The notes beneath the pieces are model-generated. The model was not told the DNA's origin, searched no databases, and saw nothing but the letters and a program-made list of their open reading frames with translations. Shown piece by piece: positions 43,634 to 52,336 of a DNA stretch of 64,000 bases (positions within the stretch are counted from its first letter, which is position 1; each line of letters begins with the position of its first letter). Source of the stretch: Mariniflexile fucanivorans (GTDB lineage Bacteria; Bacteroidota; Bacteroidia; Flavobacteriales; Flavobacteriaceae); NCBI RefSeq assembly GCF_004341235.1, contig NZ_SLUP01000007.1, forward strand, positions 62,001 to 126,000, written 5' to 3'. The position numbers and the translations under genes were made by a program.

Positions 43634-44914
43634 ATGAAATCGATATTAATGATCTCTTTACATGGATATGTAGGTGCGAATGCTGAATTAGGAAAACCAG
43701 ATACTGGAGGGCAAGTGGTTTATGTTTTAGAACTTGCAGAACGTTTTAGCCGATTAGGAAAAAAGGTAGATTTAGTGACGCGTCAATTTGAAGATCAACC
43801 AGAATACGATGTGGTAGATGAAAATTATAGTGTATGGCGTATTCCTTTCGGAGGAAAAAAGTTTATCCGTAAAGAAGATATGCACGATCATCTAAAGAAG
43901 TTTGTTACGAATACCTTAGCAGCTATAAAAAAAGAAAATAAGAAATACGATATTGTTTATACCCATTATTGGGATGCAGGTTGGGCAGGACAAAAAATTG
44001 CCGAAGAGCTTGGTATATCTCATGTGCATACGCCACATTCACTTGGTTGGTGGAAACGCCATAGTATGGGAAGTGATATGGATGAAGTGGAAATGGAAAA
44101 AACCTACAGGTTTAAAGAACGTATTCGAAAAGAATATTTCGTTTATCAAATGTGCAATTTCGTCATAGCTACAACCTTACCACAAGTAGATTTATTAACA
44201 AAGCAATATGATGTATTGCCACGAAATTGTGGTATGATTCCACCTGGTATTGATGAAAATCGTTTTTATCCGGTGCCTTCAAAAGAAAACGATAAGGTAC
44301 GTTCAAAATATGACATTCACCCAAATGATATTCTTGCCCTGGGGCGTATGGCACACAATAAAGGGTACGATTTGCTTTTGCAAGCTTTACCTACCGTATT
44401 GGAATTATGCCCAGAAGCGCGTTTGGTAGCTGCTATAGGAGGCGATTCTGAACAGGATAATTTAGGTATTGAAAAACTTAAAACATTAGCAGGTGAATTA
44501 GGTGTGTTGGATAAAATAAAATGGAAAAATTATATTGCAGATGAAGATTTGGCAAACGTGTATCGTTCTGCTAATATTTTCGCCATGCCATCAAGGTACG
44601 AGCCTTTTGGAATGGTTGCTATTGAAGCCATGGCCTGTGGCACACCCAGTGTAGTAACTGTTCATGGTGGGTTGTATGATTTAATTGATTTTGGAAATCA
44701 GGCTTTGTTTGCCGATCCTCACCGTCCTATTGAATTTGGTACAATGATGTCTATGCCACTTTTATACCCGAAATTACGTAACGAGTTATCGGTAGAAGGT
44801 GCTCGTTTTGCACGCCGAAACTTTGGATGGACAGGTATCGCAAAACGTATACTTAAAATATTTGCAAGTTCTATCAATCAACAATCGATGGAATCGAATA
44901 TTTATACAAATTAG
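43634..44914 (+). CDS. GT4 glycosyltransferase, sucrose- or mannosylfructose-phosphate synthase type
   Basis: A 426-residue retaining glycosyltransferase. The N-terminal ISLHGYVGANAELGKPDTGG and QVVYVLELAERF are the acceptor-side motif shared by sucrose-phosphate synthase and the mannosylfructose-phosphate synthase of Agrobacterium, and the closeness to the latter, as I recall it, runs through YTHYWDAGWAGQ and HTPHSLGWWKR. The C-terminal E-x7-E donor motif is EPFGMVAIEAM. The product is probably a phosphorylated fructose disaccharide used as a compatible solute; the sugar donor is not determined. Confidence 0.85.
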   Translation: MKSILMISLHGYVGANAELGKPDTGGQVVYVLELAERFSRLGKKVDLVTRQFEDQPEYDVVDENYSVWRIPFGGKKFIRKEDMHDHLKKFVTNTLAAIKKENKKYDIVYTHYWDAGWAGQKIAEELGISHVHTPHSLGWWKRHSMGSDMDEVEMEKTYRFKERIRKEYFVYQMCNFVIATTLPQVDLLTKQYDVLPRNCGMIPPGIDENRFYPVPSKENDKVRSKYDIHPNDILALGRMAHNKGYDLLLQALPTVLELCPEARLVAAIGGDSEQDNLGIEKLKTLAGELGVLDKIKWKNYIADEDLANVYRSANIFAMPSRYEPFGMVAIEAMACGTPSVVTVHGGLYDLIDFGNQALFADPHRPIEFGTMMSMPLLYPKLRNELSVEGARFARRNFGWTGIAKRILKIFASSINQQSMESNIYTN

Positions 44915-44929
44915 ATAAATAGTTTCAGT

Positions 44930-45502
44930 TTAACGACTGTCTCTGCCTTTAATATTATTAGCGCATAATTGAATAATTTCGGTTATGCGCTTTTTTCTGG
45001 TGTCTTCCCGTTTTGCTTGGTTTAACCAATATAAATAGCTTTTTCTATATGAAGGAGCAAAATTTTGATAATTATCAAAAGCTATGGAATTTTTGTTAAA
45101 TTCCATTTGTAAATCTTCAGGGATAATACCTTTTTCAACAGCATCTAAAGCGGTCCAACTACCATTTTGTTTTCCTATTTCAATTTTTTTAAGACCACTT
45201 TCATGCATTAAATTTTCAGCAATTAATGCTTCAATGTATTGTTTATTCAAAGCACTCCAAACACTTTTTTCATTTCGTGGCGTAAAATATTGGCGTCTTT
45301 TACCATCGCCTAAACTTTTCACTGTAGAATCTATCCAGCCATAACATAAAGCCACTTTAACGGCTTCTTCCCAACGCATAGAATCATTTTCATGTTCTAC
45401 TTTATAAAATATGAGATAAACACCATGATGTAGATGATGGTTTTTGTGCAACCAATCCCGCCATTCTTTATTTGTTTTAAAATATAATTCGAGGTGTTTC
45501 AA
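44930..45502 (-). CDS. YdeI/OmpD-associated family protein
   Basis: A 190-residue soluble protein of the YdeI family. Family blocks are visible: WRDWLHKNHH, then WEEAVKVALCYGWIDSTVKSL, then RRQYFTPRNEKSVWS, and the C-terminal APSYRKSYLYWLNQAKRE. Biochemical function is unknown; E. coli relatives were linked to antimicrobial peptide resistance. It is 6 bp after the peptidase gene and is convergent with the glycosyltransferase, 15 bp apart. Confidence 0.85.
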   Translation of the reverse strand: MKHLELYFKTNKEWRDWLHKNHHLHHGVYLIFYKVEHENDSMRWEEAVKVALCYGWIDSTVKSLGDGKRRQYFTPRNEKSVWSALNKQYIEALIAENLMHESGLKKIEIGKQNGSWTALDAVEKGIIPEDLQMEFNKNSIAFDNYQNFAPSYRKSYLYWLNQAKREDTRKKRITEIIQLCANNIKGRDSR

Positions 45503-45508
45503 AAGAAA

Positions 45509-47152
45509 TTAAAGTTTTTTAGATTCTATGTAAAAGTCTACATCTATTTCAAAAGAAGGATTTTTTGTTTCTAATACTTCAATTTTCCAATTGGTTGTAG
45601 GGTGTAGCCATACTTCTTTACCATCGATAGTGACTTGAATGGGCATATCAAAATTATCCACAACGTCTGTCCATCGATATTGTAATTCTTTGTTTTTTAT
45701 AGAATATTCTAAAGTTGGAATTTTGGTAGTTCTTAAATATTGATTAAAAAATGCTTTTAAATCGATGCCAGATTCTTTGCTAACATAATCTTCTATTTGT
45801 TGTGTGGTTACTGTTTGATGATAAAAGGTTAGGTTCATTTTTCGAAGAAGTTGTCTCCATTTTTCATCATCTTTAATAAGTTGTCTCAGGGTATGTAGCA
45901 TATTGGCTCCTTTGTAATACATATCGCCAGAGCCTTCACTATTTACATTATAATGTCCAATAATAGGTTTGTCGTTTTTAATGTTTTTCCTTAGTCCAAT
46001 AACGTATTCTGAAGCAGCTTGTTTGCCATAGTAATAATCTAAAAATAAGCTTTCGGAATAGCATGTAAAGCTTTCATGAATCCACATATCGGCAACATCT
46101 TTATTGGTTATATTGTTTGCAAACCATTCGTGTCCAGATTCATGTATAATAATGAAATCGAATTTTAAACCCCAGCCAGTTCCAGATAAATCTCTGCCCA
46201 AATATCCATTCATGTATTCATTTCCGTAGGTTACAGAACTTTGGTGCTCCATGCCTAAATAAGGAACTTCAACTAGTTTATATCCATCTTTATAAAAGGG
46301 GTATTGCCCAAACCAATGCTCAAACGCTTTCATCATTTTTGGAGCATCTTTAAAGTGCTCTTTAGCAACATCAATATTATCTTTTAGTACATAATAATCC
46401 ATGTCAAGGTTTCCTGCCATACCATCATAAACTTCAGAGAAATGGGCATAATCACCAATATTTATATTAACACCATAATTGTTTATGGGGTTTTTTACAA
46501 CCCAATGGTACGTTTTTGTGTCTCCTATTTGTTCAACTAATTGTAATCTTCCATTAGATACATTCATTAATTTATCGGGAACATTTACACTTATTTTCAT
46601 GCTATCAACTTCATCATACATATGGTCTTTACATGGCCACCAGACACTTGCACCTAAACCTTGGCAAGAAGAAGCTATAAAATGATTGTCATTTTTGTCT
46701 TTTTTCCAAGAGATGCCACCATCCCAAGGTGCATTAACGGCCTCTTTCGGGTTGCCTTCATAATAAACTTCAATACTGTTGATTTCGTTTATAATTTGAG
46801 GTTTTACTAGGGTTATGAAATGAGCATTGCCATCATCTTTGATTTCTAAATCTACACCGTCTTGTATCACTTTTGTGATTTTTAAAGGCGACTGTAAATC
46901 AATTTGCATCACAGAATTAGTTTCCAATACTTTATATTGAATGGTGTTTTTTCCAGAAATGAATTTTTCGTCTGGGTTCACCTTAATGTCTAGATGATAA
47001 TAGGTTAAATCCCACCAAGCGCGTTCTGGCGTAATACTTCCTCTTAGAGTATCTTGTCTGCTGAAATTACCTTTTTCTGAAAGTAGTTGTGCCTGTACTG
47101 TAATTATCGAAAATAAAAAAAGAAAGATAGATATATAAAAACGATGTGTCAT
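45509..47152 (-). CDS. Secreted M1-family zinc aminopeptidase
   Basis: A 547-residue metallopeptidase with a signal peptide (MTHRFYISIFLFLFSIITVQAQ). The zinc motif is H337-ESG-H341, with the third ligand in WIHESFTCYSESLF, and the substrate-binding motif appears as GMEHQ in place of GAMEN. The N-terminal beta domain and catalytic domain are present; the long C-terminal helical domain of large M1 enzymes is absent, as in many short bacterial members. It follows the M28 peptidase by 27 bp. Confidence 0.93.
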   Translation of the reverse strand: MTHRFYISIFLFLFSIITVQAQLLSEKGNFSRQDTLRGSITPERAWWDLTYYHLDIKVNPDEKFISGKNTIQYKVLETNSVMQIDLQSPLKITKVIQDGVDLEIKDDGNAHFITLVKPQIINEINSIEVYYEGNPKEAVNAPWDGGISWKKDKNDNHFIASSCQGLGASVWWPCKDHMYDEVDSMKISVNVPDKLMNVSNGRLQLVEQIGDTKTYHWVVKNPINNYGVNINIGDYAHFSEVYDGMAGNLDMDYYVLKDNIDVAKEHFKDAPKMMKAFEHWFGQYPFYKDGYKLVEVPYLGMEHQSSVTYGNEYMNGYLGRDLSGTGWGLKFDFIIIHESGHEWFANNITNKDVADMWIHESFTCYSESLFLDYYYGKQAASEYVIGLRKNIKNDKPIIGHYNVNSEGSGDMYYKGANMLHTLRQLIKDDEKWRQLLRKMNLTFYHQTVTTQQIEDYVSKESGIDLKAFFNQYLRTTKIPTLEYSIKNKELQYRWTDVVDNFDMPIQVTIDGKEVWLHPTTNWKIEVLETKNPSFEIDVDFYIESKKL

Positions 47153-47179
47153 AAATTTATTTTGAAGTTAATTAAAACC

Positions 47180-48511
47180 TTATTTTAATATGCTGTTTGG
47201 GAAAGTTACAACACTTTCAAAGCCATTTTCTCCAACGGAAGCAATGCCAAAAAAGAAATTATCAATTACAATGCCATCAAGGGTGAATTCGGTTGTGTTT
47301 TCTATATAACGGCTGTAATCCCAAGTAGGAGAGGTGGTATCTCTCCAATAAATTTTGTAACCTTTTGCATTATCAACTTGATCCCATTTAAATTTAACCG
47401 AAGCTTCCACGATACCCCCAATTGCTACATTTTTTGGAGGAAGTGGTGCCCATGCTAAACTTGCTAAGTTAATAGCATTTACAGTTATTAATTTTTTAGC
47501 ATAATTAAAATTGACGTGTTCAATAACATCGCCATATTTTATGCCATCTTCTTCACGAATATTTTGGTGTTGTTGGTTATAATTTTCATGAGCTTCCATA
47601 ATTCTTATGCCTGCAAAACCCAAATCGTTAAACGGGCGGTGGTGTCCGCCACGACCAAATCGATCCAATCTATAAACCATCATTGGGTTCATTTCTGGCA
47701 TATAAATTTTTGTGGTTTTATGAATGTATCGTGCCAATTGTCTTGAAATTCCATCCACTTCACCGCCATAAAAACGGCGTGCATTGCGTTCTTTTTCAGT
47801 TTCATTTGCGGGTACGGGTTCCGAAAAAATTCTAAAAGTTCTATTATCAATTACCCCATCAACGCCTTCAATATTGCCAATCATATCGTTATTAAAAATA
47901 CCTATGATGTTCCAACCCTGTTTTTTTGCATAAGCAGCAAGACCTGCACCACCAAAAAGCCCTTGTTCTTCGCCAGAAAGACCGACATAAATAATGCTGT
48001 TTTCAAATTTGTAATTAGATAAAACTCGGGCAGCTTCTATTGTTCCTGCCATGCCAGAAGCATTGTCGTTAGCACCAGGCGCATCTGTGGTAAAATCCAT
48101 GGTGTCACTGGCACGTGAATCTATGTCGCCACTCATTATTATATAGTTGTTTGGGTTTTTTGTTCCTTTTTGAATAGCAACAACATTAACCACCCAAGCA
48201 TCATGAGGAACTCGATTATTCCCTTTTTTCGTTACAAAATCTTTTTGATAAAAGACATTTAAACAATTATCGCAGTTGTTGGAAATGGATTCAAATTCAG
48301 ATTTAATCCAGCGTCTCGCAGCACCTATACCTCTGGTATTTGATAGGGTATCGCTAAAAGTATTTCTGGTGCCAAAATTAACGAGTGTTTGAACGTCGTT
48401 TTCTATGCGTTTCTCTGAAATAGAATCTATAATAGTATAAACAATTTCAGGGGTTTGAGCGAATAAAATGGTAGATGTTAATGATGAAATTATAAGGCTT
48501 AAAAATTTCAT
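47180..48511 (-). CDS. Secreted M28-family peptidase with C-terminal fibronectin-like domain
   Basis: A 443-residue exported peptidase (signal peptide MKFLSLIISSLTSTILFAQ). Catalytic-domain motifs are DAPGANDNASG, GLSGEEQGLFGG, FNNDMIGN and RGGHHRPFND. The first zinc motif, usually GHxDS, reads SGDIDSR, so Asp replaces the first His ligand. Residues about 355-440 form a fibronectin type III-like domain (PPKNVAIGG through FFFGIASVGENG). It is 2 bp after the DUF6265-type gene. Activity is likely but the altered ligand leaves doubt. Confidence 0.9.
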   Translation of the reverse strand: MKFLSLIISSLTSTILFAQTPEIVYTIIDSISEKRIENDVQTLVNFGTRNTFSDTLSNTRGIGAARRWIKSEFESISNNCDNCLNVFYQKDFVTKKGNNRVPHDAWVVNVVAIQKGTKNPNNYIIMSGDIDSRASDTMDFTTDAPGANDNASGMAGTIEAARVLSNYKFENSIIYVGLSGEEQGLFGGAGLAAYAKKQGWNIIGIFNNDMIGNIEGVDGVIDNRTFRIFSEPVPANETEKERNARRFYGGEVDGISRQLARYIHKTTKIYMPEMNPMMVYRLDRFGRGGHHRPFNDLGFAGIRIMEAHENYNQQHQNIREEDGIKYGDVIEHVNFNYAKKLITVNAINLASLAWAPLPPKNVAIGGIVEASVKFKWDQVDNAKGYKIYWRDTTSPTWDYSRYIENTTEFTLDGIVIDNFFFGIASVGENGFESVVTFPNSILK

Positions 48512-48513
48512 AT

Positions 48514-48984
48514 TTACTTTTTATAATTGAATTTCACGGTTTCGATATTGCCCTTTTCGTCATGAATATCAACATAAATATTCATTTCATTTTCATTAAT
48601 TTTTTCAAAAATCACACCTTCAAAAACAACTTTGGATGGCGTAATTTCTTTTAATGGAAAGTCGATAGTCTCATCTTTGGTTTCCCAACCTTTTAAATCA
48701 TTATTAAAATGTTTTAGTTGAAGAATTAAAGTGTTTTCAACTTCGCGAATAATTTCAATTTCATAAAAAGCGACTTTATTATCTACAATTAATTTGAAGT
48801 TCGCCATCATCGAATCTCCAGAAGGTTCACTCCAATTTTCTTCGGTTACCCCGCCAAAAGCTTCACCTTTCCAGTTGCCAGAAATCCAAGAAATATTTTC
48901 TAATTTAGGTTCAATTATGTGTTCGTTTTGTGCAAAGTTGGAGGCAGAGCATAGGAGTAATAGAATACAAATTGTTTTTTTCAT
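48514..48984 (-). CDS. Exported DUF6265-like protein
   Basis: A 156-residue protein with a signal peptide (MKKTICILLLLCSASNFAQ). The WISGNWKGEAFGGVTEENW and SGDSMMANFKL blocks match the uncharacterised DUF6265 pattern of a small beta-barrel. The ATG at 48984 is chosen because the signal peptide starts there. It is the first gene of a run of four (this gene, M28, M1, YdeI) with gaps of 2-27 bp. Function unknown. Confidence 0.78.
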   Translation of the reverse strand: MKKTICILLLLCSASNFAQNEHIIEPKLENISWISGNWKGEAFGGVTEENWSEPSGDSMMANFKLIVDNKVAFYEIEIIREVENTLILQLKHFNNDLKGWETKDETIDFPLKEITPSKVVFEGVIFEKINENEMNIYVDIHDEKGNIETVKFNYKK

Positions 48985-49017
48985 TTTATTATTTTTTACT
49001 AAAATACTTAAAATAAA

Positions 49018-49051
49018 AAAGCGCTTCAAAAAATATATTCTGAAACGCTTT
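49018..49051 (-). terminator. Terminator of the beta-oxidation operon
   Basis: Arms 49018-49027 and 49042-49051 pair over 10 bp with one mismatch. On the minus strand the stem is followed by a T-rich run. It begins 32 bp after the acyl-CoA dehydrogenase stop. Confidence 0.7.
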
Positions 49052-49082
49052 AAGAATTGAGTTAGTCACTAGTTAATTTGCT

Positions 49083-50894
49083 TTAAAAACAATATTTATT
49101 TTCTTTAATAACTTTAGAAGCTATGATGTTTCTTAATTCAATAATATTTGGCATGTTTACGTATTTAATATAGCGTTTTAAGCCCATAAGCATCATACGT
49201 TGTTCGTCGCCCGTTGAGAATGAAATAATAGAGTGTTTTCCAGCGGTTTCAATAACATCGATCGCATGGAAAAGGTTTAATTTTGCCATAGCTATTTGTT
49301 CTTTAGCTTTGTCCTCACCATCTTTTTTGGCTATTTTTTCAGCTCGTAAAATGGCAGATTCTGCTATATATACTTGAATTAATATATCGGAAGCCGCTAA
49401 CATAAGTTGTTGTTCTTCTTCTATTTTTTCGCCATATTTCTGTAATGCAGCACCTGCAACCATTAAGAATAATTTTTTAAGATTGGCTATGATGCTTTTT
49501 TCTTCTGAAAATAATTCTGAAAAATCTGGTGTATCAAATGAAGGAATTCCAGTTAATTCGTTGGCTACAGCAGTTGCAGGACCTAGTAAATCCACATGGC
49601 CTTTCATCGCTTTTTTAATAAGCATGCCAATACTTAGCATACGGTTTATTTCGTTAGTGCCTTCATAAATTCTGGCAATACGGGCATCTCTCCAAGCAGA
49701 TTCAATAGGAGTTTCTTCAGAGAACCCCATGCCGCCAAAAATTTGAATACCTTCATCGGTACATTTTTGGGTATATTCTGAAACGGCTACTTTTAAAATA
49801 GAACATTCAATTGCATATTCTTCAACGCCTTTTAATTCAGCTTCTTGATGCGTGTCTTTTCCGTTTTGTTGACGAAGAATAATACGGTCTTCAATGTTTT
49901 TTGCGGCACGATAACTTGCAGCTTCCCCAACCCAACAGTTAGTAGCCATTTCAGCTATTTTTTGACGAATCGCACCAAAACTTGCAATAGGCGTGTTAAA
50001 TTGAATACGCTCGTTAGCATATTTTACCGATTCGGTTATAACACGACGTTGGGCATCTAAACAAGCGGCTGCTAATTTTATTCTACCAACATTTAAGGCA
50101 TTCATAGCGATTTTAAAACCATTACCTCTGGTAGAAAGCATATTTTCAACTGGAACTACAGTATCATTAAAAAATACTTGTCTGGTTGAAGAGGCTCGGA
50201 TACCTAGTTTGTGTTCTTCTTCACCCATGGTAATGCCATTCGGGTTGTTTTTATCGTATTCAATAATAAAACCTGTAATGTTTTTATCATCTTCAATGCG
50301 GGCAAACACAATCATTAAACTACAAAAGCCTGCATTGGAAATCCACATTTTTTGTCCGGTAATACTATACGATTTTCCATCGGCAGATAAAACAGCTTTT
50401 GTTTTACCAGAATTGGCATCACTACCAGCACTTGGTTCTGTTAAACAATATGAGCCGAACCATTCACCTGTTGCTAATTTTGGAATGTATTTTTGTTTTT
50501 GTTCTTCTGTACCATATAATGTTATAGGCAATGTGCCAATACCCGTATGCGCACCAAAAGCAGTACTAAACGAACCTGTAGCACCCGAAATATAATCGCA
50601 AACTAACATAGTATCTACAAAGCCCATACCCATACCACCATATTCTGTTGGTACGGAAATGCTTAAAAATCCCATTTCACCAGCTTTTCGCATGCAAGAT
50701 TCTGTTAAAGCATAATCTTTTGCTTCAAAACGTGGTTTATTTGGCCAAATTTCTCTGTCTACAAATTCTGTGACAGCTTCTTTCATCATTAATTGTTCCT
50801 CAGAAAAATCTTCAGGTGTGAATATATCTTCACAGTTTGTTTCTTTAACCAAGAATTTACCACCTCTTAAAATGTCTTTTTCTGTTGATTCCAT
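49083..50894 (-). CDS. Acyl-CoA dehydrogenase
   Basis: FAD enzyme for the first step of beta-oxidation (603 aa, the long form found in Bacteroidota). Visible motifs include the FAD-binding CLTEPSAGSDANSG and MWISNAGF, the second signature QIFGGMGFSEE, and the catalytic region YEGTNEINRML. About 150 extra C-terminal residues are helical. It is the last gene of the MarR operon, 136 bp after the thiolase gene, in a gap that carries a hairpin repeat. Confidence 0.95.
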   Translation of the reverse strand: MESTEKDILRGGKFLVKETNCEDIFTPEDFSEEQLMMKEAVTEFVDREIWPNKPRFEAKDYALTESCMRKAGEMGFLSISVPTEYGGMGMGFVDTMLVCDYISGATGSFSTAFGAHTGIGTLPITLYGTEEQKQKYIPKLATGEWFGSYCLTEPSAGSDANSGKTKAVLSADGKSYSITGQKMWISNAGFCSLMIVFARIEDDKNITGFIIEYDKNNPNGITMGEEEHKLGIRASSTRQVFFNDTVVPVENMLSTRGNGFKIAMNALNVGRIKLAAACLDAQRRVITESVKYANERIQFNTPIASFGAIRQKIAEMATNCWVGEAASYRAAKNIEDRIILRQQNGKDTHQEAELKGVEEYAIECSILKVAVSEYTQKCTDEGIQIFGGMGFSEETPIESAWRDARIARIYEGTNEINRMLSIGMLIKKAMKGHVDLLGPATAVANELTGIPSFDTPDFSELFSEEKSIIANLKKLFLMVAGAALQKYGEKIEEEQQLMLAASDILIQVYIAESAILRAEKIAKKDGEDKAKEQIAMAKLNLFHAIDVIETAGKHSIISFSTGDEQRMMLMGLKRYIKYVNMPNIIELRNIIASKVIKENKYCF

Positions 50895-51000
50895 ATTTTT
50901 TGAATTTATAGATTCAAGAATCAGGATTCAAGACTGTTTAGTCTAGATTTAAAACTTGAAATCATTTTTTATTAGTTTAGTTTTATTGTTTTCAATCGTT
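50895..51000. other. Gap before the acyl-CoA dehydrogenase gene
   Basis: Contains the direct repeat GATTCAAGA twice (about 50922 and 50936), separated by 5 bases. No promoter box is evident. Confidence 0.4.
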
Positions 51001-51030
51001 CCTCTCCTTTGGGGAGGTTAGGAGGGGCTT
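51001..51030 (+). repeat. Hairpin repeat, copy R5 (thiolase end)
   Basis: CCTCTCCTTTGGGGAGG followed by TTAGGAGGGGCTT. It abuts the thiolase stop codon directly. No inverted partner is seen near the next gene. Confidence 0.65.
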
Positions 51031-52221
51031 TTAATTAAGAAATTCAAAAATTCCACAAGCGCCTTGGCCTGTTCCTACACACATGGTAACTGCACCATAT
51101 TTTCCCTTCATATTGCGTTTACGCATTTCATCAAACAATTGTACCGAAAGTTTTGCACCCGTGCATCCAAGAGGATGTCCCAATGCAATAGCACCACCAT
51201 TTACATTTACAATATCTGGGTTGAGATTTAATTCTCTTATTACTGCTAACGATTGTGATGCAAATGCCTCGTTCAATTCAATTAATTCTAAATCAGATTG
51301 TTTTAAACCTGCTAGTTTTAATGCTTTTGGAATGGCTTTTACGGGGCCGATTCCCATAATACGAGGTTCTACACCTGCAGCGGCATAATTTACCAAACGA
51401 GCTATAGGTTCTAGGTTTAACTCTTTAACCATGTCTTCACTCATAATCATTACAAACGCAGCACCATCACTCATTTGTGATGAATTTCCTGCTGTTACGC
51501 TTCCATTCGCAGCGAATACAGGCCTAAGTTTAGCTAAGGCTTCCAGACTTGTCCCAGCACGTGGACCTTCATCTTTTGTTACGGTATAAGATTTAATTGC
51601 TTTTTTTCCGTTGGCATCAATATAAACTTGTTCTACATTTATTGGCACAATTTGATCTTGAAACCTGTTTTCAGCTTGTGCTTTTAATGCTTTCATGTGT
51701 GAATTAAAAGCAAATTCATCTTGGTCTTCACGCGATACCTTAAATTGGTTAGCAACTGCTTCAGCTGTATTTCCCATGCCCCAATAATAATCTTCATGAC
51801 CCGCTTTAACGGTGCTATAATTTAATTCTGGTTTAAACCCCGTCATAGGCACCGAACTCATACTTTCTGCACCACCAGCAATGATACAATCTGCCATTCC
51901 TGATTGGATTTTTGCAGTAGCAATAGCTATGGTTTCAATTCCTGAAGAACAAAAACGGTTTACGGTAACACCTGGAACATCCACACTATTTAAGCCAATT
52001 AATGAGATAAATCGTGCCATATTTAAACCTTGTGCACCTTCAGGCATGGCGTTACCAACCATAACATCGTCAATGCGTTTTACATCCAAATTCGGCAATT
52101 CTTTCATCATGTGTTGGATGGTTTCAGCACCCAACTCATCGGCACGTTTAAAACGAAAGACACCTTTTGGTGCTTTACCAACGGCTGTTCTGTATGCTTT
52201 TACTATATATGCTTGTTTCAT
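51031..52221 (-). CDS. Acetyl-CoA C-acyltransferase (thiolase)
   Basis: Cleaves 3-ketoacyl-CoA in the last step of beta-oxidation (396 aa). The acyl-accepting cysteine is in NRFCSSGIE, GGAESMSS follows, NEAFASQ carries a catalytic-pocket Asn, and the C-terminal motifs are GGAIALGHPLGCTGAK and CVGTGQG. The ATG at 52221 (MKQAYIVKAYRT) is the true start: the upstream in-frame ATG at 52245 would translate hairpin repeat R6 into MERARERL. Confidence 0.96.
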   Translation of the reverse strand: MKQAYIVKAYRTAVGKAPKGVFRFKRADELGAETIQHMMKELPNLDVKRIDDVMVGNAMPEGAQGLNMARFISLIGLNSVDVPGVTVNRFCSSGIETIAIATAKIQSGMADCIIAGGAESMSSVPMTGFKPELNYSTVKAGHEDYYWGMGNTAEAVANQFKVSREDQDEFAFNSHMKALKAQAENRFQDQIVPINVEQVYIDANGKKAIKSYTVTKDEGPRAGTSLEALAKLRPVFAANGSVTAGNSSQMSDGAAFVMIMSEDMVKELNLEPIARLVNYAAAGVEPRIMGIGPVKAIPKALKLAGLKQSDLELIELNEAFASQSLAVIRELNLNPDIVNVNGGAIALGHPLGCTGAKLSVQLFDEMRKRNMKGKYGAVTMCVGTGQGACGIFEFLN

Positions 52222-52223
52222 AA

Positions 52224-52256
52224 GCCTCTCCCTAGCCCTCTCCAAAGGAGAGGGGA
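52224..52256 (-). repeat. Hairpin repeat, copy R6 (thiolase start)
   Basis: On the minus strand CCCTCTCC, TTT, GGAGAGGG, then CTAGGGAGAGGC, almost identical to R4. It lies 2 bp before the thiolase ATG and is paired with R7 across 50 bp. Confidence 0.75.
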
Positions 52257-52306
52257 CTATTACGGGTATATTTTTAGTTATACATTTATTTTTTAGTTTC
52301 CAAATT

Positions 52307-52335
52307 CCTCCCCAAAGGGGAGGTTAGGTGGGGCT
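52307..52335 (+). repeat. Hairpin repeat, copy R7 (fadJ-like gene end)
   Basis: CCTCCCCAAAGGGGAGG followed by TTAGGTGGGGCT. It ends one base before the stop codon triplet of the upstream gene and is inverted relative to R6. Confidence 0.7.
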
Positions 52336-52336
52336 A

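Noticed and set aside
50209-50595. 128-codon open frame opposite the acyl-CoA dehydrogenase gene
   Set aside because: Antisense to a well-supported gene, with no recognisable domain or promoter.
51881-52327. 148-codon open frame opposite the thiolase start
   Set aside because: It overlaps the thiolase gene and reads through hairpin repeats R6 and R7; no domain is recognised.
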